The notes under the pieces are model-generated. The model was not told the origin of the DNA and made no database searches. It was given only the letters and a program-made list of their open reading frames with translations. Positions 16,448 to 24,700 of a stretch of 25,890 bases of DNA are shown piece after piece; the stretch's first letter is position 1; the number at the start of each line of letters is the position of its first letter. The stretch lies in the NCBI GenBank assembly GCA_002308955.1, contig DBWJ01000068.1:364-26253 (forward strand), written 5' to 3'. This DNA comes from Lachnoclostridium sp. UBA1241. GTDB lineage: Bacteria; Bacillota; Clostridia; Lachnospirales; Lachnospiraceae. The translations under genes and the position numbers were made by a program.

Positions 16448-16982
16448 TTTACATTATTCCTTAAGAGAAAACAACCGGATCCTCTGGATTGCGGTTACCG
16501 GGCTGTTCATGGCAATGAACATCGCACTCGCCACGCTTGGAGTTCCGGTTCCGGGCGGACATCTGTACCTTTGCGACGTGGTAATCTGCATCGCCTCGAT
16601 GTTACTTGACCCGCTCGGCGCATTTGCCGTCGGCGGAATCGGATCCTTCATCGGAGATTACCTGTTCTACCAGCCCCCGATGTTTGTATCGCTCGTGACG
16701 CACGGCCTGCAGGCAATTGTGATTTCGCTTCTTGTCGGGTTCTACCGGACCGGAAAGAAACCGAAATTCCTCCGTTCCCTCACGGCGCTTCTGATCGGAG
16801 CGGTTATCATGGTAGTAGGCTACACGCTCGGAAAGATTTTCGTGTACAGCACCCTTGAGTACGCAATCATGAAACTGCCGTATGAGATCGCGCAGGCACT
16901 GATCGGTATGACAGTCGCCCTGGTTGTGTGCTACAAAGGCCGGCTGTTCGGACTGTTCCGCAGGGAAACCGAGCAGAAATAA
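16425..16982 (+). CDS. ECF transporter S component-like membrane protein
   Basis: A 185-aa membrane protein with about five or six helices (near residues 18-38, 46-66, 72-98, 111-135 and 145-168). The first helix contains ITGLFMAMNIALAT-like sequence and a Pro/Gly loop (VPVPGGHLYLCDVV) resembling the substrate-specific subunits of energy-coupling factor importers (HmpT/ThiT style). Its ATG lies inside the iscU reading frame (23-nt overlap), so translation is probably coupled. No ECF ATPase or T subunit is in the window. Its place in a box-controlled Fe-S unit suggests uptake of a sulfur- or cofactor-related compound, but no ligand residues can be assigned. A family-level call only. Confidence 0.75.
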   Translation: MSKVKTTDLHYSLRENNRILWIAVTGLFMAMNIALATLGVPVPGGHLYLCDVVICIASMLLDPLGAFAVGGIGSFIGDYLFYQPPMFVSLVTHGLQAIVISLLVGFYRTGKKPKFLRSLTALLIGAVIMVVGYTLGKIFVYSTLEYAIMKLPYEIAQALIGMTVALVVCYKGRLFGLFRRETEQK

Positions 16983-16996
16983 AAGGAGCTTCGAAT

Positions 16997-17056
16997 ATGA
17001 TCCGAAGAACCAATACGAAAAAAACGGAAAAAAATATTAAAAACCTATTGACATAG
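16997..17056 (+). CDS. Possible 19-aa small ORF after the ECF gene
   Basis: AAAAGGAGC precedes ATG 16997, and the frame MIRRTNTKKTEKNIKNLLT ends at TAG inside the downstream box and -35. The good ribosome binding site is the only support. It is Lys/Arg/Asn-rich and may simply be the A-rich region before the promoter. Doubtful. Confidence 0.25.
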   Translation: MIRRTNTKKTEKNIKNLLT

Positions 17057-17076
17057 TAGGCGAATAGTGTTAATAT
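17044..17076 (+). promoter_or_regulatory. metY leader promoter with Rrf2-type box (copy C)
   Basis: TTGACA (17048-17053), 17 bp, TAATAT (17071-17076). The box CCTATTGACATAGTAGG (17044-17060) is identical at all 17 positions to copy A, 13.6 kb upstream, and covers the -35. It drives the second leader peptide and metY. Confidence 0.87.
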
Positions 17077-17138
17077 GACACCAACATCAATCGAGGACAC
17101 CGAAACGAAACAGTTCGGAGTTCAGAAAGGAGAGCACA

Positions 17139-17261
17139 ATGAACGCGGTTATCACTTCCAATACTTCATACATGTGGTGTTGTCGAATGCTTAACTCCCG
17201 GGCACAGAAATTGGCCGGTGCGTTCGTTTGCGCTTCCGAACACACTGCAGAGCGATGTTGA
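17139..17261 (+). CDS. Cysteine-containing leader peptide, 40 aa (attenuator family, copy 2)
   Basis: This small ORF begins about 56 nt after the predicted transcription start. AAAGGAG lies 6 nt before the ATG. It encodes MWCCRM (12-17), SR (20-21) and GAFVCAS (27-33) and ends in Cys40, with four Cys codons. It aligns without gaps to the peptide at 3472 as CCRMxxSRx5GAFxCAS, while the flanking residues differ, so selection acts on this core. A terminator follows 20 nt after the stop, then metY. A cysteine-sensing attenuator peptide is inferred. The DNA across TGTTGTCGAATGC is identical in both copies. Confidence 0.77.
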   Translation: MNAVITSNTSYMWCCRMLNSRAQKLAGAFVCASEHTAERC

Positions 17262-17292
17262 CACATACGTTATGATTGCCTAAGCCCGGGAG
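17195..17292 (+). promoter_or_regulatory. Predicted antiterminator pairing region of leader 2
   Basis: CTCCCGGGC (17195-17203, across the Ser20-Arg21 codons) is the perfect 9-base complement of GCCCGGGAG (17284-17292), which overlaps the 5' arm of the terminator. The two structures are mutually exclusive. A short local alternative, CCGG 17198-17201 with CCGG 17215-17218, matches the position of the local hairpin in leader 1. A ribosome paused on either Cys codon of the pair (17178-17183), or on the third one (17229), should leave 17195-17203 available. This is inferred from pairing and usual ribosome footprints. Confidence 0.6.
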
Positions 17293-17322
17293 ATTCTTAT
17301 GAAGACCCGGGCTTCTTTTATT
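17282..17322 (+). terminator. Leader terminator upstream of metY (attenuator)
   Basis: AAGCCCGGG (17282-17290) pairs perfectly with CCCGGGCTT (17306-17314) across a 15-nt loop, and CTTTTATT follows. It lies between the leader peptide and metY, 81 nt before the metY start, where a terminator makes sense only as an attenuator. Confidence 0.85.
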
Positions 17323-17402
17323 GTCCGGAAGGAAGCAAAGAAAACCAAACAATAAAAACAAACATTCAAAAACAAACCTGAAAATCAAAGGAGATTATAA
17401 CA

Positions 17403-18692
17403 ATGAGCAACTATCGTTTTGAAACACTTCAGTTACATGTAGGACAGGAACAGGCAGACCCCGCTACCGATTCGAGAGCGGTTCCGATTTACCAGACAGC
17501 AGCTTATGTATTCCACAACGCCAAGCACGCGGCAGACCGTTTCGGTCTTGCGGACGCCGGCAACATTTACGGACGTCTGACGAACAGCACGCAGGGCGTT
17601 CTGGAAGAGAGAGTCGCAGCCCTTGAAGGTGGCAGCGCAGCACTTGCAGTAGCATCCGGCGCAGCAGCAATCACGTACGCGATTGAAGCTCTTGCAGCAA
17701 ACGGCGGCCACATCGTTGCACAGAAGACCATCTACGGCGGAACCTTCAACCTTCTCGAGCATACGCTTCCGCTTTACAACATTTCGGCAACCTTCGTTGA
17801 CACGAGAAATCTGAAAGAAGTGGAAGATGCCATTCAGGCTGACACAAGAGCAGTCTTCATTGAGACGCTCGGCAATCCGAACAGCGATCTCCCGGATGTA
17901 GACGCCATCGCGGAAATCGCACATCGTCACGGACTTCCGCTCGTTGTAGATAACACATTCGGAACTCCTTTCCTGTTCCGTCCGATTGAGCACGGTGCAG
18001 ACGTCGTAGTACATTCCGCAACGAAATTCCTCGGCGGTCACGGAACGACGCTCGGCGGCATTATCGTAGAAAGCGGAAAGTTCAACTGGGCTGCAAGCGG
18101 CAAGTACCCGAACATTGCGGCTCCGAACCCGAGCTACCACGGCGTATCATTTTACGATGCAGTCGGCCCTGCCGCTTTTGTAACCTACATCCGTGCGATT
18201 TTGCTTCGCGACACCGGAGCGGCGATTTCTCCGTTCAACGCTTTCCTGCTTCTGCAGGGCATTGAGACGCTTTCCCTTCGTGTGGAGCGCCACGTGGAGA
18301 ATACGAAGAAGGTTGTGGAGTACCTGAGCCATCATCCGCAGGTAGTGAAGGTGAATCACCCTTCCGTTGCGGATCATCCGGACCATGCGCTTTATCAGAA
18401 GTACTTCCCGAACGGCGGCGGCTCAATCTTCACATTTGACATCCGCGGCGGACAGAAAGAAGCATGGGCATTTATCGATGCGCTGAAGATTTTCTCCCTG
18501 CTCGCAAACGTTGCGGACGTTAAGAGCCTTGTCATTCACCCGGCTTCGACGACGCACTCCCAGCTTTCCGATGAGGAGCTTACGGATGCCGGAATCAGCC
18601 GGAGCACCATCCGCCTTTCCATCGGTACCGAGCATGTGGACGATCTGATTGCAGACCTTGAAAACGGTTTCACTGCGGCAGCGAATGCATAA
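17403..18692 (+). CDS. metY: O-acetylhomoserine (O-acetylserine) sulfhydrylase
   Basis: A 429-aa PLP enzyme of the Cys/Met metabolism family. The length and sequence are those of MetY: ETLQLHVGQEQADPATDSRAVPIYQTAAY at the start, YGRLTNSTQGVLEERVAALEGG, VDNTFGTPFLFRP, HSATKFLGGHGTTLGG (PLP Lys208), the MetY-specific insert around NPSYHGVSFYDAVGPAAF, and the ending RLSIGTEHVDDLIADLENGF. It joins sulfide to O-acetylhomoserine to give homocysteine (or to O-acetylserine for cysteine). CAAAGGAG precedes ATG 17403. Control by the box and leader 2 ties methionine-route sulfide assimilation to the same signals as the nine-gene operon. Confidence 0.94.
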   Translation: MSNYRFETLQLHVGQEQADPATDSRAVPIYQTAAYVFHNAKHAADRFGLADAGNIYGRLTNSTQGVLEERVAALEGGSAALAVASGAAAITYAIEALAANGGHIVAQKTIYGGTFNLLEHTLPLYNISATFVDTRNLKEVEDAIQADTRAVFIETLGNPNSDLPDVDAIAEIAHRHGLPLVVDNTFGTPFLFRPIEHGADVVVHSATKFLGGHGTTLGGIIVESGKFNWAASGKYPNIAAPNPSYHGVSFYDAVGPAAFVTYIRAILLRDTGAAISPFNAFLLLQGIETLSLRVERHVENTKKVVEYLSHHPQVVKVNHPSVADHPDHALYQKYFPNGGGSIFTFDIRGGQKEAWAFIDALKIFSLLANVADVKSLVIHPASTTHSQLSDEELTDAGISRSTIRLSIGTEHVDDLIADLENGFTAAANA

Positions 18693-18713
18693 CGGAAAGG
18701 ATAAGGATACGGT

Positions 18714-18764
18714 ATGAAGGCGAAACGGAATCGTTTCTTTCGCGGTGTACGAAGTATGTGTTGA
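18714..18764 (+). CDS. Possible 16-aa small ORF between metY and cysK
   Basis: The frame MKAKRNRFFRGVRSMC follows a GGAAAGGATAAGG purine stretch 22 nt after metY. It is basic and ends in Cys. It lacks the CCRM...GAFxCAS core of the two leaders and lies upstream of the cysK promoter. Its first codons overlap a small hairpin, GAAACG-GAAT-CGTTTC (18722-18737), followed by TTT, which might be a weak metY terminator. Weak support. Confidence 0.22.
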   Translation: MKAKRNRFFRGVRSMC

Positions 18765-18848
18765 CACGCTATCTTGTTGACGAAGCGGGAAAACCGCGAT
18801 AGAATAAAGAAAAATCGGAAAATGGGACACGCATTGTGTCAACACATA
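18755..18848 (+). promoter_or_regulatory. cysK promoter flanked by two palindromic operator-like sites
   Basis: TTGACG (18777-18782), 17 bp, TAGAAT (18800-18805) is a good promoter. TATGTGTTGACAC (18755-18767) upstream and GTGTCAACACATA (18836-18848) in the leader form a perfect 13-bp inverted repeat. Each arm is itself a palindrome of the TGTGT-NN-ACACA type, centred about 78 bp apart. The spacer also holds GCGG-GAAAA-CCGC. A dimeric regulator bridging the two sites is possible. The Rrf2 box is absent here, so control differs from that of the other three units. Confidence 0.6.
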
Positions 18849-18871
18849 AATTAAATCGGAGGATTTTTATC

Positions 18872-19804
18872 ATGGCTAACATTTACAAAGGAACATTAGG
18901 ACTGATCGGAAACACCCCGCTTGTTGAGGTTACGAACATTGAGAAGGACCTCGGTCTGAAGGCGACCGTGCTCGTAAAACTGGAGTACTTCAATCCCGCG
19001 GGAAGCGTAAAGGACCGTATCGCAAAAGCAATGATTGAGGACGCAGAAGAGAAAGGTCTTCTGCATGAAGGCAGCGTTATTATCGAGCCGACATCCGGCA
19101 ATACCGGAATCGGTCTTGCAGCAATCGCAGCAGCCAAGGGATATCGCATTATCCTGACGATGCCCGAGACGATGAGCGTGGAACGCAGAAACATCCTGAA
19201 GGCTTACGGCGCTGAGCTTGTTCTGACCGAAGGCGCTAAGGGCATGAAGGGTGCCATCGCGAAGGCAGAAGAGCTGGCAGCAGAGATTCCCGGCAGCTTC
19301 ATTCCCGGACAGTTTGTGAACCCCGCAAACCCGGCAATCCATCGCGCTACGACCGGTCCCGAGATCTGGAAGGACACCGACGGCAAAGTGGACATCTTCA
19401 TTGCAGGCGTAGGTACCGGCGGAACGGTTACCGGAACCGGTGAGTACTTAAAGAGCCAGAACCCGAATATCAAGGTTGTTGCTCTTGAGCCGAACGATTC
19501 TCCGGTGCTTTCCGAAGGACATGCGGGCGCACACAAGATTCAGGGAATCGGCGCAGGTTTCGTTCCGGATGTTTTGAACACCAAGGTTTATGATGAAGTA
19601 TTCCGCGCCAAGAACGAAGACGCATTCGCTACCGCGAAGTATCTTGCAAAGAAGGAAGGCATCTCGGTAGGTATCTCCTCCGGAGCAGCTCTTTACGGCG
19701 CAATCGAACTCGCAAAGCGTCCCGAGAACGCAGGCAAGGTTATCGTTGCACTGCTTCCCGACAGCGGCGACCGTTATTACTCGACGGCGCTGTTCACCGA
19801 GTAA
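18872..19804 (+). CDS. cysK: Cysteine synthase A, stand-alone copy
   Basis: A 310-aa O-acetylserine sulfhydrylase with the full classical set: GNTPLVEV, NPAGSVKDR (PLP Lys47), EPTSGNTGIGLA, MPETMSVERR, GQFVNPANPAIH, GTGGTVTG, GISSGAA and LPDSGDRYYST. AATCGGAGG stands before ATG 18872; the in-frame GTG at 18836 lies in the operator-like palindrome and has no ribosome binding site. It has its own promoter and is followed by a terminator shared with the convergent GH9 gene. It is likely the housekeeping cysteine synthase, whereas the copies at 6128 and 8339 belong to the inducible operon. Confidence 0.95.
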   Translation: MANIYKGTLGLIGNTPLVEVTNIEKDLGLKATVLVKLEYFNPAGSVKDRIAKAMIEDAEEKGLLHEGSVIIEPTSGNTGIGLAAIAAAKGYRIILTMPETMSVERRNILKAYGAELVLTEGAKGMKGAIAKAEELAAEIPGSFIPGQFVNPANPAIHRATTGPEIWKDTDGKVDIFIAGVGTGGTVTGTGEYLKSQNPNIKVVALEPNDSPVLSEGHAGAHKIQGIGAGFVPDVLNTKVYDEVFRAKNEDAFATAKYLAKKEGISVGISSGAALYGAIELAKRPENAGKVIVALLPDSGDRYYSTALFTE

Positions 19805-19881
19805 GCAAGTTTCACTCCGGCGGCAATGACTGCCGGGGAATCAGAATAACCATATTACACCCCTCTATATAGTTAGTTAAC

Positions 19882-19915
19882 AAAAATACCGTCGCAGGAA
19901 TGCGGCGGTATTTTT
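19882..19915. terminator. Bidirectional intrinsic terminator
   Basis: AAAAATACCGTCGC pairs with GCGGCGGTATTTTT over 14 bp (one G-U) with loop AGGAAT. The A-run and T-run on either side let it stop both cysK (plus) and the convergent GH9 gene (minus). Confidence 0.92.
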
Positions 19916-19935
19916 GTACAGTGTATGGATAAATC

Positions 19936-21543
19936 CTATGCAAAGTAAGCGAAAACAAAAGCGGTGATCGAATTCCAGTAGATTGCAATCTCATTGGTTG
20001 AGAAGGAACCGATGTCGTCGAGGTGGCAGTAAAGCGGGGGCGTACCCACAGGGATGGCGGCCTTGGCAGGCTCATCCACCGGATGAGCATTGGCTCCGCC
20101 GGAGACAAGACCCGGGTACGGATCGTCGATGCCGTCGCTCGCAGTCGGGCGGTTGTGAGGGTTCTTAAAGGCGCCCGCGCCCTGGCCGGTTACGTAGCTT
20201 CGATCAAGCGGGTTTCTGCCGAGCAGGTAGTGGACATTCTCCTCAGCGGCAATGGCATAGGCAGGATTGCCGGACAGAAGCGTCGAAACGATCAGCGCTG
20301 CCGAGCAGTCCATCACGGTCATGTTGCTGCCCCAGCCGAATGCATCAAGCGGCATTGCCATACGGTAGCCGTTCTGCGAGGAGATGGCAAGCAGTTTGTC
20401 CGAACGCTCGAGAAAAGCCTTACGGAACTTCTCGGTGAGCTCGTCCGGGAACAGTTCCGGAGGAGCGAAGAGAATGCAAAGTCCGGCAAAACCTCCGACT
20501 AAGAACCAGCCGAGCGTCGTCTTGTCAATATCGTCCGTTACAAGTTTCTTTAATTCGTCGAGGTCTTTGGGGTCTTTTGTGAGACGGTAGGTCTCCGCAA
20601 GCATCCACATCCGTTCATCCGAGTCGGAGCGGTCTCCGTACCAGCCGGTCATATTCCCCGGAGGATTCCGGTAGCCGGTGTGCTCCGGATGCTCATACAG
20701 ATAATCCCTTGCCCGAAGGGCCGCTTCCTTTAATGTTGCGGCAAATGCCACATCATACGGCTCATAGATCCGTGACGCAAGTGCGCATACAGCCGCGAAA
20801 TCGGCCGTTGCCATGGAAGACATCTGATAAAGGTATAACTGGGCGGTATCTTCCTCCGGCATCATAAAGTCGGAGAACCGTTCGGTCGTCAGCTTATGCG
20901 AAACGCTTCCGTCCTCAAACTGTACCTTAAGAAGCCACTCCAGTTCAAACCGGCACTCGTTCAGAATGTCCGGAACGCCGTTTCCGCTTTCGGGAAGGTT
21001 GAGGGCGGGACATTTGGCGGGGAAAAGTTCGAAAGCATAGAGCAGATGTCCGACGGCAACTGCGCCCGGAGATACATAGCGGCCGTAGTCGCCCGCGTCG
21101 TGCCAGCCGCCCGTGATCGGGGGCAGAACCGCGCCGTCCGTGTAGCGGATTACACTTCCGTCATGGCAGCTCTTATGGTGATAAGGGCCGGCAAATTCCT
21201 CCGTTAATTCCATGCCGCAACGCATGTAATAGAACATCCGCAGGATGTCATGCAGCGGGCTTGCGAAAGGATTCGATGAGATCTCGAATGTCTCGGAACG
21301 CGGATTACAGGAGTAGTATTCGATAAAATAACGCCCTTCCGTCTTTACCTGGCTAAAATCGGCTATCCAGAGGGTATCTTCCGAGTAAGAATCCTTCCCA
21401 AACTTGGAAACAGTCAACTCTACTCGTGTAGTTTCGTCGGCATTTACGAGGTAAAATGCGCCCTGCGGTTTCTCCGGGGATGCTATCATGGCATATTTCG
21501 GGGAACCGGTCCGGTAGCCGACTTGGTTTACGTGAATCTTCAT
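19936..21543 (-). CDS. Glycoside hydrolase family 9 (cellodextrinase/endoglucanase-like), intracellular
   Basis: A 535-aa enzyme. The N-terminal ~85 residues form an immunoglobulin-like CelD_N-type domain (MKIHVNQVGYRTGSPKYAMI...). The (alpha/alpha)6 GH9 catalytic domain follows: PITGGWHDAGDYGRY with the catalytic base region Asp149/Asp152, NGVPDILNE, the histidine segment PHNRPTASDG, and the proton donor Glu518 in FSTNEIAIYWN. No signal peptide, dockerin or carbohydrate-binding module is present, so it probably hydrolyses imported beta-glucan oligosaccharides in the cytoplasm. GGGAGG on the minus strand puts the start at 21543 rather than at the ATG six codons upstream. It is unrelated to the sulfur genes next to it. 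Confidence 0.92.
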   Translation of the reverse strand: MKIHVNQVGYRTGSPKYAMIASPEKPQGAFYLVNADETTRVELTVSKFGKDSYSEDTLWIADFSQVKTEGRYFIEYYSCNPRSETFEISSNPFASPLHDILRMFYYMRCGMELTEEFAGPYHHKSCHDGSVIRYTDGAVLPPITGGWHDAGDYGRYVSPGAVAVGHLLYAFELFPAKCPALNLPESGNGVPDILNECRFELEWLLKVQFEDGSVSHKLTTERFSDFMMPEEDTAQLYLYQMSSMATADFAAVCALASRIYEPYDVAFAATLKEAALRARDYLYEHPEHTGYRNPPGNMTGWYGDRSDSDERMWMLAETYRLTKDPKDLDELKKLVTDDIDKTTLGWFLVGGFAGLCILFAPPELFPDELTEKFRKAFLERSDKLLAISSQNGYRMAMPLDAFGWGSNMTVMDCSAALIVSTLLSGNPAYAIAAEENVHYLLGRNPLDRSYVTGQGAGAFKNPHNRPTASDGIDDPYPGLVSGGANAHPVDEPAKAAIPVGTPPLYCHLDDIGSFSTNEIAIYWNSITAFVFAYFA

Positions 21544-21756
21544 ACAGATTTTTCCTCCCAATTAACAAAAAACGCTTCTCCGTACGTTTTAACACCTTTT
21601 CGGTGTCGGGTAAAGAATAGCAGAGTATACGTCACTTGAACATAGATTTTTTTATCCTTTTCGCACGGCTTTTTGTTATTTCGGTCTTTTTTTTAATTAT
21701 AGTGGAATTCACTCATTGAATGTGTTAAAATATTCTGTAATGGAGGTAGGAAGCGA
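21544..21756. other. Divergent intergenic region between GH9 and the acidic repeat protein
   Basis: It is AT-rich, with several T-runs and a small hairpin ACACC-TTTTC-GGTGT (21589-21603) in the GH9 leader. No promoter with both hexamers and normal spacing was convincing on either strand. It must carry the promoters of both divergent genes. Confidence 0.5.
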
Positions 21757-24700
21757 ATGATTAAGGCAAAACTTCAAATCCGAAAGGATTCCGTGCTTCC
21801 GTATGTGGCGGCAATTCTGGCATTTGTCTCGGGAGCGGTTCTGTTTCTGAACTGGAGAGCCGGCGGGACGGCATCGACCATGGTTATCGGGGCGCCGTTT
21901 GCAGGCGAAACACTGACGGGAATCGGCTGGCTGGTTCAGGTAATCGGAACGGGGCTTCTGGGAATATTCCTGTTGGCACTCGCGAAGAAGTCACTGACGT
22001 CGCTTCTGATTCCGATCGGAGTATACTGTGTGGGACTTGTACTCCAGTCGATGACGGACGGCAGCTATTGGATTTTCCTCGTATTCGCATTTCTCGTGGG
22101 CTGGTCCTTCTGGCTCGCGGCGAGCGGAGAAACCTACGCGACAAGACATCTGGCCGTCGCAATTGCAATTGCTTCCCTTGCGGCAACGCTTTTCCTTTGC
22201 GTTCCCGATGTGGTGAAGATGATCGAGAAGATCAGTTCGGGTTTTCAGACATTTCTGTGCTGGGTTTACACGGGGGCAGACGGCGCGGAGCATACGACCT
22301 GGAATATCGCTTATATAATACATGAAGTCACATTTCTCGCGGCAATCCTGCTGACGCTGTTTGCGACAACGCGGCAGTTCGTTGCGGAGGTGGATGATCA
22401 GTCCGATTCGAAAGAATCAGCAGGGGCTTCGGGTAACCGCAAGCCGAAGGAGGAGGCAGATATGAAAAAGCACAAGGCAAAGGCCGACGCGAAAGGACAT
22501 CCGGAGGGGGCATCCGAGGATCCGTTTGAAGCCATGAAGAAGCTTTACAATAAGATGGATGATAAGACGGAGACCGAAGCAAAGGACAAGAAGGCGGAGA
22601 CGCCGGTGTACCGCGATCCGGAGCCGGAGGTTGTTACGCCGAAGGCCGAGACGAAGACCGCCGCGGAGACCGTTGTGGATGCCGAGCCGGTGCTGACCGT
22701 TCCGGTGAGCGGCTCCCGTCTGCAGAAGTCTCTGAAGGAGGAAATCGTTTATGACCGCGACCAGAAGCTTGAGCACCGGAACGTAATCCGCGTGTTCTCG
22801 GTAATCGGTATGGTCATCAGCTTTCTGATGCTTGTGGGCGGCGTGCTTCTTCTGACCGACGTGATCTCGCTGCAGTACAATTCCATCTGCGGCATCATGC
22901 TGATTGCCGTTGGTGTCGGACTGTTCTGCGTATTCGGAAACAACGTTACATATAAAGAATATTACATGAAGACCATTGTGACGGAACGCAAGGTTGTTCA
23001 TGAGGAAAGCAACTGGGAAGAGGTTCTTGCGAACCGTCTCGAGGAAGACGAGAAGAGCATCGCAAGCCTTTCCGAGACATACGCCCGCATGACGGAGATG
23101 TACGCGAAGCTGTTAGAGTCCACCGCGGAACTTTCCAATCATGTAAAGGCACTTGGAATGAAGGCGCCGCAGCAGGCGCTTGAGGATTCCGGTATCGACC
23201 GCGCGGCGGCTTCTGATGAGACGACGACCGCTCCCGATCCGGAAGAAGAAATCCGCCGCATCCGCGAAGAGCTTCGTGCCATGGATGAGGCCGAGAAGCG
23301 TGAAGAGGAAGAACGCGCCGCACGCGAGGCACAGGCCCGTGAGCAGGCACTTGCCGAACAGGCGGCAAGAGAGCGTGAAGCAGCTGAGGCTGCCCGCCTC
23401 GCCGAGGAAGCAAGACTTGCCGAGGAAGCCCGCATTGAGGCTGAGGCAGCGGCACTTGCCGAACAGGAAGCTGCACGGCTTGAAGAAGAGGCCCGCTTAG
23501 CAGAAGAGGCCAGGAAGGCTGAGGAAGCCCGTCTGGCTGAAGAAGCAAGACTTGCGGAAGAGGCTAAGGCTGCTGAAGAAGCCCGTTTGGCTGAGGAAGC
23601 AAGACTTGCTGAGGAAGCAAGAGCAGCGGAAGAAGCAAGGTTGGCTGAAGAAGCTCGTTTGGCGGAAGAAGCTAAGGCCGCTGAAGAAGCTAAGGCCGCT
23701 GAAGAAGCCCGCCTGGCTGAAGAAGCAAAGGCTGCCGAGGAAGCGGCTGCAGAAGAGGCTGTAAGAGTTGCCGAAGAAACCGCAGAGGAGTCTGTTGAGG
23801 TAGCAGCAGAAGAGAAATCCGACGCCGCTCATCCGATGGCGCATGCGTTCGGTGACCAGTATAATGAGGAAGAAGTTGCCAAGGCTTATCAGGAAGCACT
23901 CGCGGAAGGATTCCTTCCGGAAGATTTCGCCGAGAGTTTCCGTCCGAAGCCGGTGAAGGAAATCGACTATAACGATTTCAGCGGCATCATCGCCGAAGAG
24001 GAAGCAGCCCGCGCAGCGGCAAATGCTACGGCATCCGCTACGGTAGCAGAGACCGCCGAAGAAGCCGCCAAGGCGTTTACAGAAGCACCTGCTGAGGAAG
24101 TTGCTGAGGCAGTAGAAGCACCTGCCGAGGAAGTTGCTGAGGCAGTAGAAGAGGTTGCTGAGGAAGTAGCCGAAACTGCTGAAGAAGCTGCGGAAGAGGT
24201 TGCCGAGAACATCGAAGAAACTGCAGATACGGTTGAAGAGATAGCTGAAGAAACTGCGGATGCCGCAGAGGAAACAGTTGAAGAAGTAACCGAACCGGTT
24301 GAGGATGTGGTTGAAGAAGCAACCGAGGCTGTTGAAGAAGTTACTGAGACCGCTGAAGAAACCGTTGAGACGGCAGAAGAGGCGGCTATGGCATTTGCCG
24401 AGGCACCTTTTGAAGAGACTCTCGAGCAGGCGGAAGAGATTACCGAACAGGCAGAAGAGATTGCAAAACAGGCAGAAGAAAACGCGGCTCCGGTACTTGA
24501 AGCGACACCGTTCTCCGAAGACCTTTTTGCACCGGTATTCATTTCGAGCGCACCGGTTAAGGAAGAGCCCGTGAAGGAAACCTCCTTCGTGGAAGCTCCG
24601 ATTGAATATGAAGCACCTGAGATTCCGGATGACCTTCCGATGGAAGAGGCTTCTGAAGAGCCTGTAATTGAGGAAGCGGTTGAAGAGACGGCTGCTGAAG

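Noticed and set aside
19819..19840. GC-rich hairpin just after the cysK stop as its terminator
   Set aside because: Only about 5 bp (CGGCA/TGCCG) and no T-run. The 14-bp hairpin at 19882-19915 is a far better terminator.
23395..24500. A CRISPR-like or tandem DNA repeat array
   Set aside because: The periodicity is in-frame, codon-variable and encodes Glu/Ala repeats of one protein; there are no spacers or identical direct repeats.
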